DNA of 64,000 nucleotides, taken from assembly GCF_009176705.1 (NCBI RefSeq), contig NZ_AP021846.1, positions 3,384,501 through 3,448,500 of the forward strand, read 5' to 3'. How positions within the stretch are numbered: position 1 is the first letter of the stretch; each line of letters begins with the position of its first letter. A program made the position numbers and the translations under genes. Origin of the DNA: Pseudoalteromonas sp. A25 (GTDB lineage Bacteria; Pseudomonadota; Gammaproteobacteria; Enterobacterales; Alteromonadaceae). This document shows positions 8,839 to 19,300 of this stretch, piece after piece. The notes beneath the pieces were generated by a model, which saw only the letters and a list, made by a program, of their open reading frames with translations, had not been told where the DNA came from and did not search any database.

Positions 8839-9327
8839 ATGCAAATTGCAAAAGATACCGCCGTTGAGTTTCACTACACGCTTAGTGAAGCTGGAGAACA
8901 AATCGAATCAAGCACTACGGGTGAGCCTCTCACTTATTTACATGGCAACGACAGTATGCTGCCAGGTCTTGAAAATGCCCTTGAAGGTAAGGCTTCAGGC
9001 GACAAATTCAGTGTGACTTTAGAGCCTGAGCAGGCATATGGAGAGTATCAAGAAGGTCTAATCCAACGCATTCCCCTTAAGCATCTGCAAGGCCTTGGCG
9101 ATAACAAAGTATGGAAACCTGGCATGTCAGCTATTGTTGAATCAAATCAAGGTCGCCATCAAGTAAGCATCGTAAAAGTAGGCAGATTTAATGCCGATTG
9201 CGATCTTAACCACCCTTTTGCAGGAAAAACTCTCACATTTGATGTAGAAGTGATTTCTGTTCGTGAAGCGACTGCTGAAGAACTTGCACACGGTCATGTT
9301 CATGGTGCAGGTGGCTGTGGCCACTAA
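8839..9327 (+). CDS. slyD: FKBP-type peptidyl-prolyl isomerase SlyD
   Basis: 162 residues. The FKBP domain is interrupted by the IF chaperone insert as in SlyD: FHYTLSEAGEQIESS, YLHGNDSMLPGLENAL, EPEQAYGEY, then the return strand TLTFDVEVISVREAT. The tail GHVHGAGGCGH is a short version of the SlyD metal-binding His/Cys tail. The protein catalyses proline isomerisation, acts as a chaperone and can bind nickel in the cytoplasm. It lies 11 bases upstream of an SDR gene, close enough for co-transcription, although no functional link is obvious. Confidence 0.92.
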   Translation: MQIAKDTAVEFHYTLSEAGEQIESSTTGEPLTYLHGNDSMLPGLENALEGKASGDKFSVTLEPEQAYGEYQEGLIQRIPLKHLQGLGDNKVWKPGMSAIVESNQGRHQVSIVKVGRFNADCDLNHPFAGKTLTFDVEVISVREATAEELAHGHVHGAGGCGH

Positions 9328-9338
9328 GGGATAAGCAA

Positions 9339-10067
9339 ATGAATAAAGTTGCCATTGTCACCGGTGGCAGCTTTGGCATTGGCTTGGCCATTGTTCAAAA
9401 GCTGCTATCACAACAATTCCAAGTTTATAATTTAGATATTGCACCAAGTGATGTCGGTGAGTATGTACACTGTGATGTAAGCAAAGTGGCTGAAGTACAA
9501 ACTTGTATAGAGCAGATCATTGCTCAAACAGGCGCAGTAGACGTGTTAGTCTCTAACGCCGGAAAGCACCTTAGTGCAAATATTGAAAACACTGATGAGC
9601 AGACCCTAGACAGTTTATTTGCGCTGAATGTCAAAGGAGCCTACGCGGCAACTAAAGCTGTGCTTCCTATCATGAAAACTCAGCGCAACGGTACCATTGT
9701 GTTCATATCCTCTGATCAAGCAATTATCGGTAAAACAAACTCGTTTGCTTATAACATGACCAAGGCTGCGTTAGCCTCGATGGCTCGTACCACCGCGCTG
9801 GACTACGCATCATTTAACATCCGAGCAAATGCAGTATGCCCCGGAACCATAGAAACGCCTTTGTTCCATAGCGCAATTGACAATTACTGCGCAAAAAGTG
9901 GTGCCAACAAAGCGGATATTGTTGCTGAAGAAGCACAATTACAACCACTTAATCGACTTGGTCAAGCCCATGAAGTCGCAGCACTTGTCGCTTTTTTGGT
10001 CAGTGAAGATGCTAGCTTCATTACCGGAAGTTTGCAGAGTATAGACGGAGGTTATACCGCCCAATGA
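9339..10067 (+). CDS. Short-chain dehydrogenase/reductase
   Basis: 242 residues of the classical SDR family. The NAD(P)-binding motif TGGSFGIG is at residues 8-15, NAG at 73-75, a catalytic serine in ISSDQA (124-125), and YNMTK with Y138 and K142. An aspartate after the second strand (LDIAPSD) suggests NAD rather than NADP. The end FITGSLQSIDGGYTAQ is typical. The stop overlaps the next ATG in ATGATG. With the adjoining amidohydrolase/lactonase-type gene, it may oxidise a sugar to a lactone, but the substrate is unknown. Confidence 0.88.
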   Translation: MNKVAIVTGGSFGIGLAIVQKLLSQQFQVYNLDIAPSDVGEYVHCDVSKVAEVQTCIEQIIAQTGAVDVLVSNAGKHLSANIENTDEQTLDSLFALNVKGAYAATKAVLPIMKTQRNGTIVFISSDQAIIGKTNSFAYNMTKAALASMARTTALDYASFNIRANAVCPGTIETPLFHSAIDNYCAKSGANKADIVAEEAQLQPLNRLGQAHEVAALVAFLVSEDASFITGSLQSIDGGYTAQ

Positions 10068-10900
10068 TGCCGATTATTGACCCTCACTTACACTTTTTTG
10101 ATTTGTCTCAGGGTCAATATAGCTGGCTAACAGGTCCATCAGCACCTTCTTGGCCTAATTTGGATAAAATTGCCCGCAATCACGGACCTGAAAACTTAGT
10201 GCTTGATGATACGTTCATGCTTGCCGGCTGCGTTCATATTGAAGCGGGCTTTGATAATGATGCCCCTAGTGCCGAACTAGACTGGCTTGCGTCTCGGGTG
10301 ACATCACTTCCCTACCAAGCTATTGCTTATCTAGATATCACTCAAGCGCCAGCATTGTTTGCAAAAAAGCTCGATGCGCTAAAAAGCAAAGCACACTTTA
10401 TTGGGATCCGCGATATCAGTGAGGGTACTCATATCAGCAAATTGAGTCACCCAAATACACCACCCAACCTCGCATATTTGGCCCGCAATCAACTTATCTT
10501 CGAAGCCCAATTTGAATTGACCCATGAAACTGCAGCCAAGCAATTTTCAATACTATGCAAAGCACTCAACACACTTCAAGTTGTGGTTAATCACAGTGGT
10601 TTTATACAAAAAAATGATAATTGGCATAAGGGGTTAGAACACATGGCAAGCTGCAATAATGTAGCGATAAAATACTCAGGCCAAGAACATGTCAAAAGAC
10701 CATTAGATGCAAAGGTACAACTAAATTATCTGCTAAATACATTTTCTGATGAGCGAGTAATGTTTGCCTCAAATTACCCTGTGTGTCTGATAAGAGCTGA
10801 TTATGCCACTGTTTGGCGTGAATATTATCAGCTTGTAAGCAACTCTAAATTATGGAAAAAACTAAGTTACAGTAACGCCAAACGCCTCTACCAACTCTAA
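10064..10900 (+). CDS. Amidohydrolase-family (COG3618, lactonase-like) hydrolase
   Basis: 278 residues of the TIM-barrel amidohydrolase-2 type. Visible landmarks are DPHLHFFD (residues ~6-13), HIEAGF, GIRDISE, VVNHSGF, and a late FASNYPVC, which occupies the position of the G-S-D-W-P element in L-fuconolactonase and pyrone-dicarboxylate lactonase relatives. The expected metal/catalytic Asp of that element is replaced by Asn here (SNYP). It is coupled to the SDR gene by a 4-base overlap, which suggests a two-step dehydrogenase/lactonase module. It overlaps the convergent DUF2884 gene by 4 bases. Confidence 0.8.
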   Translation: MMPIIDPHLHFFDLSQGQYSWLTGPSAPSWPNLDKIARNHGPENLVLDDTFMLAGCVHIEAGFDNDAPSAELDWLASRVTSLPYQAIAYLDITQAPALFAKKLDALKSKAHFIGIRDISEGTHISKLSHPNTPPNLAYLARNQLIFEAQFELTHETAAKQFSILCKALNTLQVVVNHSGFIQKNDNWHKGLEHMASCNNVAIKYSGQEHVKRPLDAKVQLNYLLNTFSDERVMFASNYPVCLIRADYATVWREYYQLVSNSKLWKKLSYSNAKRLYQL

Positions 10901-11664
10901 GAGCGGATCTGAACCAAATCATAAGCACTCAGGCTAGGCACAATTGTTTGCAAACGCGTCTCTGTCTTGTCTAGTGTGTTAAGACATTCACAATACTCTT
11001 CAGCCTTTTCTTCGAGTTGCAGCGCCTTTTTCTGTAATGACTTGTCAATTTCCTTTGAGATAATGTCCATACGCTGCCCCATATCCGTTATTCTATCTTC
11101 TATATTGCCTTCACGGGACTTAAACGCATCACCTAACGAAACCAAAATAGCGCCTAACGAGCCATGCACGGCAGAATGGATCTTTTTGCTTATCTCTTTG
11201 GTAAAAAAATCATCAATTTTTGAAAGCGACTGAGGAGCTATAAAGAAAAAATCGTCACCACGTTTAAACTTATCCATTAACGCGCGCTCTACATACTGCA
11301 GTTGAGTTTTAAGCACTTCAGGTTCTTTGTCAGACATACCCTCAACCACCTGCTCAATAGCACTTAGGCCCAGGTTAACCCCATCCGTAGCCAAATTCAC
11401 TAGTTCAGGCACTGTGTCTCTTATACCTGTGGCATACTCACGTAGTACCCCTGTTTCTTGCTCTGATAACTCAACCCAATAACCGCGGATCAAAAGCTGA
11501 TCATCGTTATTGATTTGCACCCTTGTTTGACCGTTATCAACGATGCGAATTTCACTGTCAGTGATTATTAACCCATGACTGAGCTCAACATCGCACTTAT
11601 TTTTTGCCCATGCAGAATGAGAACCCAATAACATTAGTGTTGATAAACAGGCTAAGCGAAACAA
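10897..11664 (-). CDS. DUF2884 (YggN-like) periplasmic protein
   Basis: 255 residues with a signal peptide (cleavage near SAWA/KN, ~20). The early CDVELSHGLIITDSEIRI and QLLIRGYWVELSEQE stretches and the long helical C-terminal half match the DUF2884/YggN family of exported gammaproteobacterial proteins. Two cysteines near the C-terminus (YCECLN) are noticeable. Function of the family is not established. It is a single gene, convergent with the SDR/amidohydrolase pair and followed upstream by the DUF1566 pair on the same strand. Confidence 0.78.
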   Translation of the reverse strand: MFRLACLSTLMLLGSHSAWAKNKCDVELSHGLIITDSEIRIVDNGQTRVQINNDDQLLIRGYWVELSEQETGVLREYATGIRDTVPELVNLATDGVNLGLSAIEQVVEGMSDKEPEVLKTQLQYVERALMDKFKRGDDFFFIAPQSLSKIDDFFTKEISKKIHSAVHGSLGAILVSLGDAFKSREGNIEDRITDMGQRMDIISKEIDKSLQKKALQLEEKAEEYCECLNTLDKTETRLQTIVPSLSAYDLVQIRS

Positions 11665-11727
11665 AGCAGTGCTACTCCTCGAAAGAAAACGTGACCAAGA
11701 GTAGCAAATTTTTATCTAATGCCAAAG

Positions 11728-12258
11728 CTATTTGGCGTATCTAACAAGCCGCAAAAAGATATCTGATGTTTTAGCTTTTAGATTGTTTTTACCATCAGAG
11801 AATTGGTAGGCCCAAGCATGATCAACTTGAGACGTTGCTGTCGTACTAGTCCAATAATTGTCGCTTTGTGCCGATGTAAATACCGCTAAATTAATTGCAG
11901 GCTCAACACAACGATGCTCAAGAATGCTTGCTAATTCTTTAACATTGGGGACATGCCAGTCTTTAAACCCTGCATAATCACTATTTTTGCCTGCACTAAG
12001 CGCTTGCTGCCAATTAAGCTGCAACGCTGCACTGTTGCACTGTTTAGTTTGATTATCGAAGCTTTGGCCAAAATCACACACTTGCCACATCAGGCCGGTT
12101 TTACTATCTAGCACGGTGCCATTATCGTTAACAGTAAATCGTTCAGAGGGGGTCGTGCTGGGCGTTACCGTTTTTTCTACACAGGCCTGCTCAGCGTAAC
12201 TGGGGATTGATAAAAATAATAAAATATTAAAAGTTATTAAGCTATAACGTATCTTCAC
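11728..12258 (-). CDS. Exported DUF1566 (Lcl C-terminal) domain protein
   Basis: 176 residues with a signal peptide. The DUF1566 fold is visible from residue ~45 to the end: DSKTGLMWQVC, an NWQQAL stretch, KDWHVPNVKELASIL, NYWTSTTA and IFLRLVRY. This domain is a C-type-lectin-like module found in surface and attachment proteins. Start is a GTG at 12258 that overlaps the upstream gene's TGA (GTGA), so this short DUF1566 protein is translationally coupled to the long DUF1566 lipoprotein. Confidence 0.8.
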   Translation of the reverse strand: MKIRYSLITFNILLFLSIPSYAEQACVEKTVTPSTTPSERFTVNDNGTVLDSKTGLMWQVCDFGQSFDNQTKQCNSAALQLNWQQALSAGKNSDYAGFKDWHVPNVKELASILEHRCVEPAINLAVFTSAQSDNYWTSTTATSQVDHAWAYQFSDGKNNLKAKTSDIFLRLVRYAK

Positions 12259-13931
12259 GGCGTTCTCACCAATCTCACGTATGCGGTATTTGATTTTGGA
12301 TAGGCAAGATCGTTACCCGTTTGCATATCTAAAATAAATGCTTGCGTTAAACTTCGCCCATCAACGCTAGTTTGGGCCGTCCAATAGTAAAGATGCCCAA
12401 GCTGTGACTGTGCCGGCATATTCGGAAACATCTCTGTATCAAGCAAATGCAAGGCTTCTTCTATGCCAAAATCAACGAGGCTAAGTAGTTCAACATAGGT
12501 TGGCAGTCTCCAGTTACTTCCACCACAAAAGTTACTACTATTGACCGTATCAATGTATGTTTGAACGCCACAATCTACATTACTTGGACACGTAGAGTTA
12601 GCAGCTCCAGTCACGCCACCTGGCAAGGCCTCACCTTTGTCATCTAAGACATACCATGTGTAATGGTTATTGGCATCTCTGACGTTGGTATTAGGTACCG
12701 TGCCTGTGTTTGCTAATTTAACTTCCCATATTAGTCCATTAATATTATCTCTAACGCAGCTAAAATTAGTTGCTGTATCTGGTAGCTCATCGGCAAACTC
12801 ATTTAATTTTGTGTAATCAAATGAGGCCCTACCTTTACCGGATTTATCTATAAATGTAGCAACACTGTCTCGTCCAATATCCGCATCTTGGCGAGGATAA
12901 TCACTACTCGCGCAACTTACTTTTGCGCTGCTATCATAACACTGCGTAACACCGGTATCTTGAATAAGTCCCAGTGCTTTGGGCTCAAGTGAAATCTCAG
13001 TAGTATCAGTATCATTAAAATTATTGGGATCTGTGACAGCCACTTGAAATGAAATTGACGTAGTCACATCAACATCTGGCGCAATAAATTGCGTTATACA
13101 TTTGTTTTTATCTTCTATTTCAACCGACTTACTATTACCCGATAGCGCGACTTGCTCCCAAACACAACTAAAAATTCCTGATGCGGTTTTGCTATTCGAT
13201 GCATCTAACACAACAGAGTCAAACTCTACCACGGTTTGCGGCTGTCCAGCGTCAGCGATAACAGGTTTATCAGCCTTAAGTAACGTAATGCTAAACTCTG
13301 TGCTTGCACTTCCCCCTTCATCATCTGTCAATGTAAGCTGAAATTTTGCCACATCATTTTTGACGAGCAATGGGTGAACAAACCGAAGCGTTTGTTCAGT
13401 CGTAGTATCCAGTGACAGAGCAGGCCCTGATATCTGCTGCCACGCATAACCAACGACCTGTCCATTTTCGTCAGGATCACTAGACTCTGCGGCACTGAAC
13501 TCAATAACATCCAAATATTTAGCTTGTGTTTCTTCTGGAAGAGTCTGGGCAACAACAGGGATTGGCAACTGATTTTGAGAGGTGAATGAAACGGTTATAG
13601 TATCTGACACTACATTACCATCTGGCGCGATATAATCAGCTTTAAAATTAGCAACGGTATCAGACTTTACATCGGGTGCTGTAACGGAAACTTCTTCGCC
13701 ATCTTGAGGAAACCCCTCAATGTTTGGTCCACTCACCACCTGCCAGCTTACAGTACCTCCTTGAGGAGACACCTGTGCGGTGAGCGTAAAATCTGACTTC
13801 TCCAAAACCGTAAAATCGTCGCCAACATTAATACTGGCATTTTCTACAGCAGAGCTAGAGTCAGAGCCACCGCCTCCACATCCAACTAACAATATGCCAA
13901 TTAACAGCGGTAAAGCCTGAGTGATTTGCAT
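12255..13931 (-). CDS. PKD-like repeat and DUF1566 surface lipoprotein
   Basis: About 558 residues. A lipoprotein signal ends in VGCGGGGSDSSS, the Gly/Ser spacer common on exported lipoproteins. About three Ig/PKD-like repeats (30-315) are marked by WQVVSGPN, YAWQQISGP and CVWEQVALSG. The C-terminal ~220 residues form a DUF1566 domain with WEVKLA, WRLPTYVELLSLVD, YYWTAQTS and AYVRLVR. The frame starts with GTG at 13934, but an AGGAG five bases before the ATG at 13931 favours that ATG. It is coupled to the next gene by GTGA overlap. A role in surface binding is likely but the ligand is unknown. Confidence 0.8.
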   Translation of the reverse strand: MQITQALPLLIGILLVGCGGGGSDSSSAVENASINVGDDFTVLEKSDFTLTAQVSPQGGTVSWQVVSGPNIEGFPQDGEEVSVTAPDVKSDTVANFKADYIAPDGNVVSDTITVSFTSQNQLPIPVVAQTLPEETQAKYLDVIEFSAAESSDPDENGQVVGYAWQQISGPALSLDTTTEQTLRFVHPLLVKNDVAKFQLTLTDDEGGSASTEFSITLLKADKPVIADAGQPQTVVEFDSVVLDASNSKTASGIFSCVWEQVALSGNSKSVEIEDKNKCITQFIAPDVDVTTSISFQVAVTDPNNFNDTDTTEISLEPKALGLIQDTGVTQCYDSSAKVSCASSDYPRQDADIGRDSVATFIDKSGKGRASFDYTKLNEFADELPDTATNFSCVRDNINGLIWEVKLANTGTVPNTNVRDANNHYTWYVLDDKGEALPGGVTGAANSTCPSNVDCGVQTYIDTVNSSNFCGGSNWRLPTYVELLSLVDFGIEEALHLLDTEMFPNMPAQSQLGHLYYWTAQTSVDGRSLTQAFILDMQTGNDLAYPKSNTAYVRLVRTP

Positions 13932-13951
13932 CACCTCTCCTTTGTAATGTG

Positions 13952-14284
13952 TTACAAATAGCTATCTTGGTGTATTCGTACAAAAAGCTTTGTACCTACT
14001 TTTGAATAGTCCACTTTATATTCTCTACCGTCTAAAGCCTGAATAAACAGTAAACGTTTTACTTCACCAAAAATATCAACGCTTGAGATTTGAACTACTT
14101 CTAGGTAGCGCTCTTTTGCCTCCCTTCGATTTCTCGGTAACTCTTCTTTGAACGGCACAAGGCCCATAGGAGTTACTTTAATCTTTGGGTGAGTCTCGCC
14201 ATTCACAATAACTAAATCGAGCTTTTTCTCTTTATGTATGATGGTGTTTCTGCCACTCTTAATAAAGGCTCTTTCTGTGCTCAT
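13952..14284 (-). CDS. Hypothetical protein, 110 residues
   Basis: I do not recognise a family. The protein is soluble, Lys/Arg-rich (EELPRNRREAKERYLE in the centre) and beta-rich at both ends, with no signal peptide, membrane segment or cysteine. It lies 20 bases upstream of the DUF1566 lipoprotein and 24 bases downstream of the DUF2982 gene on the same strand, so it may be in one transcription unit with them. Confidence 0.6.
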   Translation of the reverse strand: MSTERAFIKSGRNTIIHKEKKLDLVIVNGETHPKIKVTPMGLVPFKEELPRNRREAKERYLEVVQISSVDIFGEVKRLLFIQALDGREYKVDYSKVGTKLFVRIHQDSYL

Positions 14285-14308
14285 GGATTGTTCCTGTTAC
14301 TTCTTTCG

Positions 14309-15025
14309 TTATGGTTGTTTGCTATCCAGCAACAATGCAACCACCTCATCTGGACTTAACTTCCAGCGATTTAATAATGTCGAAAAATGCCATATATCCC
14401 TATCTAAAACCGTTGCTGGCAAAAGCAAATCATATCCAGTCAACGTTTTAAGATTATGCATTCTATTTGCAAACATCGCTATCAAACCAGTGTACTGGGC
14501 ACCTGATGGTGAGCGATAATCGTTCGGTTCAACTAGCCATTCTGATGGGCAGTTGCCGTTTTTGCAATGTATTTTAACAGCTTGTAAAAAAATATACCGC
14601 TGTTCTATCAACAATTTTCCAGCTAATCTTGGGCTTAAAGCATTCAAAAACTCATCAATATCCTTAAGTTTAATACCAACCGCATTTAACTCAAGAATTT
14701 CAAGTCCCTGTGATACCGTTGGCACCCCTGCGCTATGGAAATTTTCATATTGAATACGCCACATTCCAAACCGGTGTATATAGCATATTTCTTTATTATC
14801 AATAACTAAACTATAATACGGCTGCTGACTTTTCAAAAAACCAATTAATATTGCTAACAATGCAGCCGCACTCAACAAAATTTCAACTATGCTGATTGGA
14901 GTGCTTCGCAACGAAACAAATAGCATGATAACGATTAAACTAATGGCACCAACCAACATAAACTCAACACTGTGGCGGTTCGCCAAGGCACGTAATTGTA
15001 CTCGCTTATTCGACATAAAAACCAA
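14309..15025 (-). CDS. DUF2982-like inner-membrane protein
   Basis: 238 residues with two adjacent transmembrane helices near the N-terminus (about 22-40 and 46-65) and a soluble remainder. The remainder includes YYSLVIDNKEICYIHRFGMWRI and a C-terminal helical section ending in RDIWHFSTLLNRWKLSP. This layout and wording fit the DUF2982 family of Alteromonadales and Vibrionales, whose function is not known. It is divergent from the RND efflux pair with 220 bases between. Confidence 0.7.
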   Translation of the reverse strand: MVFMSNKRVQLRALANRHSVEFMLVGAISLIVIMLFVSLRSTPISIVEILLSAAALLAILIGFLKSQQPYYSLVIDNKEICYIHRFGMWRIQYENFHSAGVPTVSQGLEILELNAVGIKLKDIDEFLNALSPRLAGKLLIEQRYIFLQAVKIHCKNGNCPSEWLVEPNDYRSPSGAQYTGLIAMFANRMHNLKTLTGYDLLLPATVLDRDIWHFSTLLNRWKLSPDEVVALLLDSKQP

Positions 15026-15245
15026 AATAGAAAATAAACATCAACAACGCCCAAAGAATCACATATCTTATTGTGATACAGGTACTACAAGGTGCTCGCT
15101 TCGGCTTACCTTGTTTTTCAGAACGGTTTAATTGTTTCAATACGGTCAACTTTTCGGCCAATTCACAAAATTATGAGATACCTAACTATATGTATATGAG
15201 TTGTATTTTGTACACTAGTAGTATCTCTTTTGGTGGTATTTTTTT
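15026..15245. other. Divergent intergenic region, DUF2982 / RND efflux
   Basis: 220 bases with no coding capacity I can support. It must hold promoters for both divergent units. A GGTGG sits about 8 bases before the adaptor ATG. No clear operator palindrome or riboswitch was recognised. Confidence 0.4.
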
Positions 15246-16301
15246 ATGTTCACACAACAATCTGGCAAAGCACTATTTCCATTTATCATTTTGCTCCTCA
15301 TTGCCATAACCGGTTACTTATATCTACCCAGCACCCAGGGGAAAATGACTCGAGGCGCAAACAGCGCCACAACGGTTAATGCTCAAACCGTAACAAAGCA
15401 AAGTAAAACAATATCACTGTCTGCCGTTGGTAGCGCCCGAGCGAATCATGCTGTGCATATATCAAGCGCTCAAAATGACTACATTACACACATTTACTTT
15501 AACGATGGTGATGAGGTTAAGCAAGGCGAGCCGCTGGTACAGCTACAAAGTCAGCAAGAAAAGTTTGCCGTCAAAGAACTTAAAATTAACCTCAAAGAGC
15601 AGCAAAGGCAGCTAAAACGATTGGAGGACTTAGCCAAAAGCCAGTCGGCTGCGCGTTCGCAACTCGAAACGCAACGCTCCATCGTTGACGCATTGCAAGC
15701 TAGCTTGCAACTAGAGCAAAGTAAACTGGACGAACTGTTGATTAATGCCCCTTTTTCAGGTGTTCTAGGCAAACGGCTCGTCTCTGTTGGTAGCTTTGTC
15801 AGCTCTAACACCCCAATAACCACATTAGATGATATCAGCATCATCAAAGTCGACTTTCACGTACCTGAGAAGCACCTAGGCACACTTAAGCTTGGTATGA
15901 CCGTGGTCGGCAAGAGTGATGCATATTCGAATCAAACTTTTGCTGGCACAGTCACTCACATAGACCCTAGAATTGATAGCGATACCCGCACAGTCCAAGT
16001 AACAGCAAGTTTTGACAACACCAACGCCCTGCTTCGCCCAGGCATGCTCATGCATATAGAGTTACAACTTACGTCACTGCATGCTGTAATGCTACCAGAG
16101 AAAAGTGTGATCCCTCGTCAAGATAAACATTATGTCTATGTTATTGATGAGCAAAACAAGGCCCAACAAGTTCAGATAAATATACTCGCGCGATTTAAAG
16201 GCTGGGTTGCGATTTCATCCGGAGTGGAGCAAGGTCAGCAAGTGATCACCGAGGGGGTAATTAAAATTCGCCCTGGCAGCAACGTTATGGTCAAAGGATA
16301 G
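15246..16301 (+). CDS. RND efflux periplasmic adaptor subunit
   Basis: 351 residues with one N-terminal membrane anchor (about 10-28). The membrane-fusion-protein layout is clear: a biotinyl-lipoyl half (YFNDGDEVKQGEPLVQL), a coiled-coil hairpin of about 60 residues rich in Gln/Glu/Lys, the second lipoyl half (INAPFSGVLGKRLVSVGSFV), then beta-barrel and membrane-proximal domains. It links the inner-membrane RND pump to an outer-membrane channel. The gene lies 9 bases before the pump gene. No TolC-type channel gene is in the unit, so a channel from elsewhere must be shared. Substrate unknown. Confidence 0.9.
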   Translation: MFTQQSGKALFPFIILLLIAITGYLYLPSTQGKMTRGANSATTVNAQTVTKQSKTISLSAVGSARANHAVHISSAQNDYITHIYFNDGDEVKQGEPLVQLQSQQEKFAVKELKINLKEQQRQLKRLEDLAKSQSAARSQLETQRSIVDALQASLQLEQSKLDELLINAPFSGVLGKRLVSVGSFVSSNTPITTLDDISIIKVDFHVPEKHLGTLKLGMTVVGKSDAYSNQTFAGTVTHIDPRIDSDTRTVQVTASFDNTNALLRPGMLMHIELQLTSLHAVMLPEKSVIPRQDKHYVYVIDEQNKAQQVQINILARFKGWVAISSGVEQGQQVITEGVIKIRPGSNVMVKG

Positions 16302-16310
16302 GAGTCGGCT

Positions 16311-19300
16311 GTGAGGATCACTGATACCGCCGTAAGACGGCCCGTTTTTGCCATAGTTATTAATCTACTATTATTAACGTTTGGCATAGTCGCATTTAGC
16401 ATGTTGCCGTTGAGAGAATATCCTGATATTGAAACCCCGATAGTGAGTGTGAGTACCAACTATACAGGCGCGTCTAGTGAAGTGGTTGAAGCTAAGATCA
16501 CTCAAGTGCTTGAAAACAGAATATCAGGTATTGAAGGCATAAAGAGCATCACCTCATCTAGTCGCAATGGTCGGTCAAATATCACCATCGAATTTAATAT
16601 AGACCGAGACATCGATGCCGCAGCCAATGATGTTCGAGAACGCGTGTCCCGAGCTTTAGATAGTTTGCCAGAACAAGTACGCCCACCAGAGGTCTCAAAA
16701 TCTAATTCTGATGAAAGTCCAATTGCTTGGTTTGTGCTTAATAGTGAAACGATGAACACGCTACAACTGTCAGATTATGCCCAAAGGTTCATCGTTGACC
16801 GTATTGCGGTAGTGGATGGTGTATCAAATGTTCGCATTGGCGGTGAACGTCAATATGCGATGAAGATTTGGTTAGATAGAAGAGCGATGGCAGCTCGAGG
16901 CGTGACTAGTAGTGATATTGAACAAGTACTGAGGCGAGAAAACGTAGAGTTACCAGCTGGCGAAATAGAGTCAATGGATAGAGATTTTGCGGTTCGCATC
17001 ACCCGTAGCTATAAAACCCAAAAAGACTTTGCCAACTTGATCATCAAGCGCGGTGAGCAAGGCTACTTGGTCAAACTCAAAGAAGTTGCTGACGTACGCC
17101 TTGAAGCCGTTGATGATGAAAGCACCTTTCGTGGTAATGGCAACAACATGATTGGCCTAGGCATTGTTAAACAAGCTAAGGCTAACACACTGGATGTAGT
17201 TGATAATGCTAGAAAAGAGCTTGAAAAGATTAAACGAAACCTACCTGAAGGCACTACCATAGAAGACAGCTACGACTCGTCGGTGTTCATTCGTGAGTCT
17301 ATCACCGAAGTGTATCGCACTCTTGCCATTGCAATGGCGTTAGTGGTTGCAGTGATTTTCTTATTCTTGGGAAATGTGAGAGCAACATTGGTTCCAGCAC
17401 TGACTGTACCAGTGGCATTGGTAGCCACATTTATGTTTTTGCTGGCCATGGGTTATTCAATCAACTTACTCACTTTACTTGCGCTGGTGCTAGCGATTGG
17501 CCTTGTCGTAGATGATACCATCGTCATGTTAGAAAATATCCACCGCCGTATAGAGCTAGGTGAACCACCTTTACTAGCGGCATTTAGAGGCGCAAGACAA
17601 GTAGGATTTGCGATTGTGGCAACAACGCTTGTATTAATAGCTGTGTTTGTTCCACTGGTATTTATGGATGGCCGAATTGGCGCACTATTTACTGAATTTG
17701 CGATGGCGGTAAGTGCAGCTGTACTATTTTCTAGCATTACAGCGTTAACTTTATCTCCTGCCTTATGCTCCAAAGTACTTAAACCAAGTGAAAAAGAAAA
17801 CCGCTTCACTCAATGGACGGAAAAGCTGCTCTCACGTTTGGAGCAAAGCTACCGAAAAGTACTTCAAGATAACCTTGTTCGTAGATACAGCCTGATAGTG
17901 ACACTGGCGCTTGCAGGACTAGCTAGCTATACGCTCATGCAACACATTTCTTCTGAGCTCACGCCAAAAGAGGACCGAGGTACTTTCTTTATCATGATGA
18001 ATGGCCCTGAGGGGGCGAGCTACGAAAATAATTTAGCTAATATGGAACAAATAGAGCAACGCTTGCTCCCATACGTTGACAAGGGCGAACTGAGCCGAGT
18101 CTTAGTGCGTGTGCCCGGATGGGGCGGTCGCGGGGGCGTTGCCATTGTTGGTATGCCAGATTGGGATGAGCGCAAGCGCTCTTCATGGGAAGTCATGGCA
18201 GAGATCAGTGCAACTATGCGCGAAGTAACCGATGTGCGAGCGTTTGCAATTATGCGTCGTGGTATTGGCGGTGGCGGCCAATCTAGACCAGTCGAGTTTG
18301 TGCTGCAAGGTAACGACTACGATGAGTTAGTGCAATGGCGAGATAAGATTATTGCGCGTGCTCAACAAAACCCAGGATTAGTAAGAATCGATCATGACTA
18401 TAAAGAAACTTTCCCTCAATTTTTAATCAGTATCGATAAAACCAAAGCCGCCGATCTTGGCGTGTCGATTAGCGACATAGGTCGCACCCTAGAAACAATG
18501 TTAGGCCAGCGCCGTGTCACCACATTTATAGACCGTGGTGAAGAGTATGATGTCATTTTAAAAGGCATAAAATCTGACTTTAGCGCTCCCAACGATATCC
18601 ATAATATTTTCGTAAAATCTCGCACCGATGCGCTTGTACCACTTGATAGTTTGATCAGTATCCGTGAAGAAGCAACTGCAGCGCGACTTAACCGTTACAA
18701 CCGTATGCGGGCAATCACGATTACTGCCAACCTAGCTGACAATTACACACTCGCTGAAGCACTTACATTTTTGAATGACGTCGCAGCACAAGAAAATGAC
18801 ATTGATGGGGCGATTGATTATAAAGGCGAATCACAACTTTATTATGAAGGCGCATCAGCAATGACGTATGTGTTTGTGTTAGCGCTGACCGTTACCTTCT
18901 TAGTACTGGCCGCACAATTTGAAAGCTTTGTGCACCCATTGGTTATCATGTTAACCGTACCGCTTGGGCTCGTCGGCGCGCTTTATGGGCTCTATTTAAC
19001 AGGTAATAGCCTTAATATTTATAGTCAAATAGGTATCGTGATGTTGATAGGGTTAAGCGCTAAAAATGGTATCTTAATTGTTGAGTTTGCCAACCAACTT
19101 CGTGATCGCGGTATCCCCTTTGAACAAGCGATCTTAGATGCCTCTGTACAAAGGCTAAGACCCATCATCATGACCTCTTTGACTACCGTAATGAGTGCGA
19201 TCCCATTAGTTTTAGCATCGGGGCCCGGTGCTGAAAGCCGTATGGTAATAGGTGTGGTTATTTTTGCAGGGGTAAGTGTCGCGACAATTTTGACGCTATT

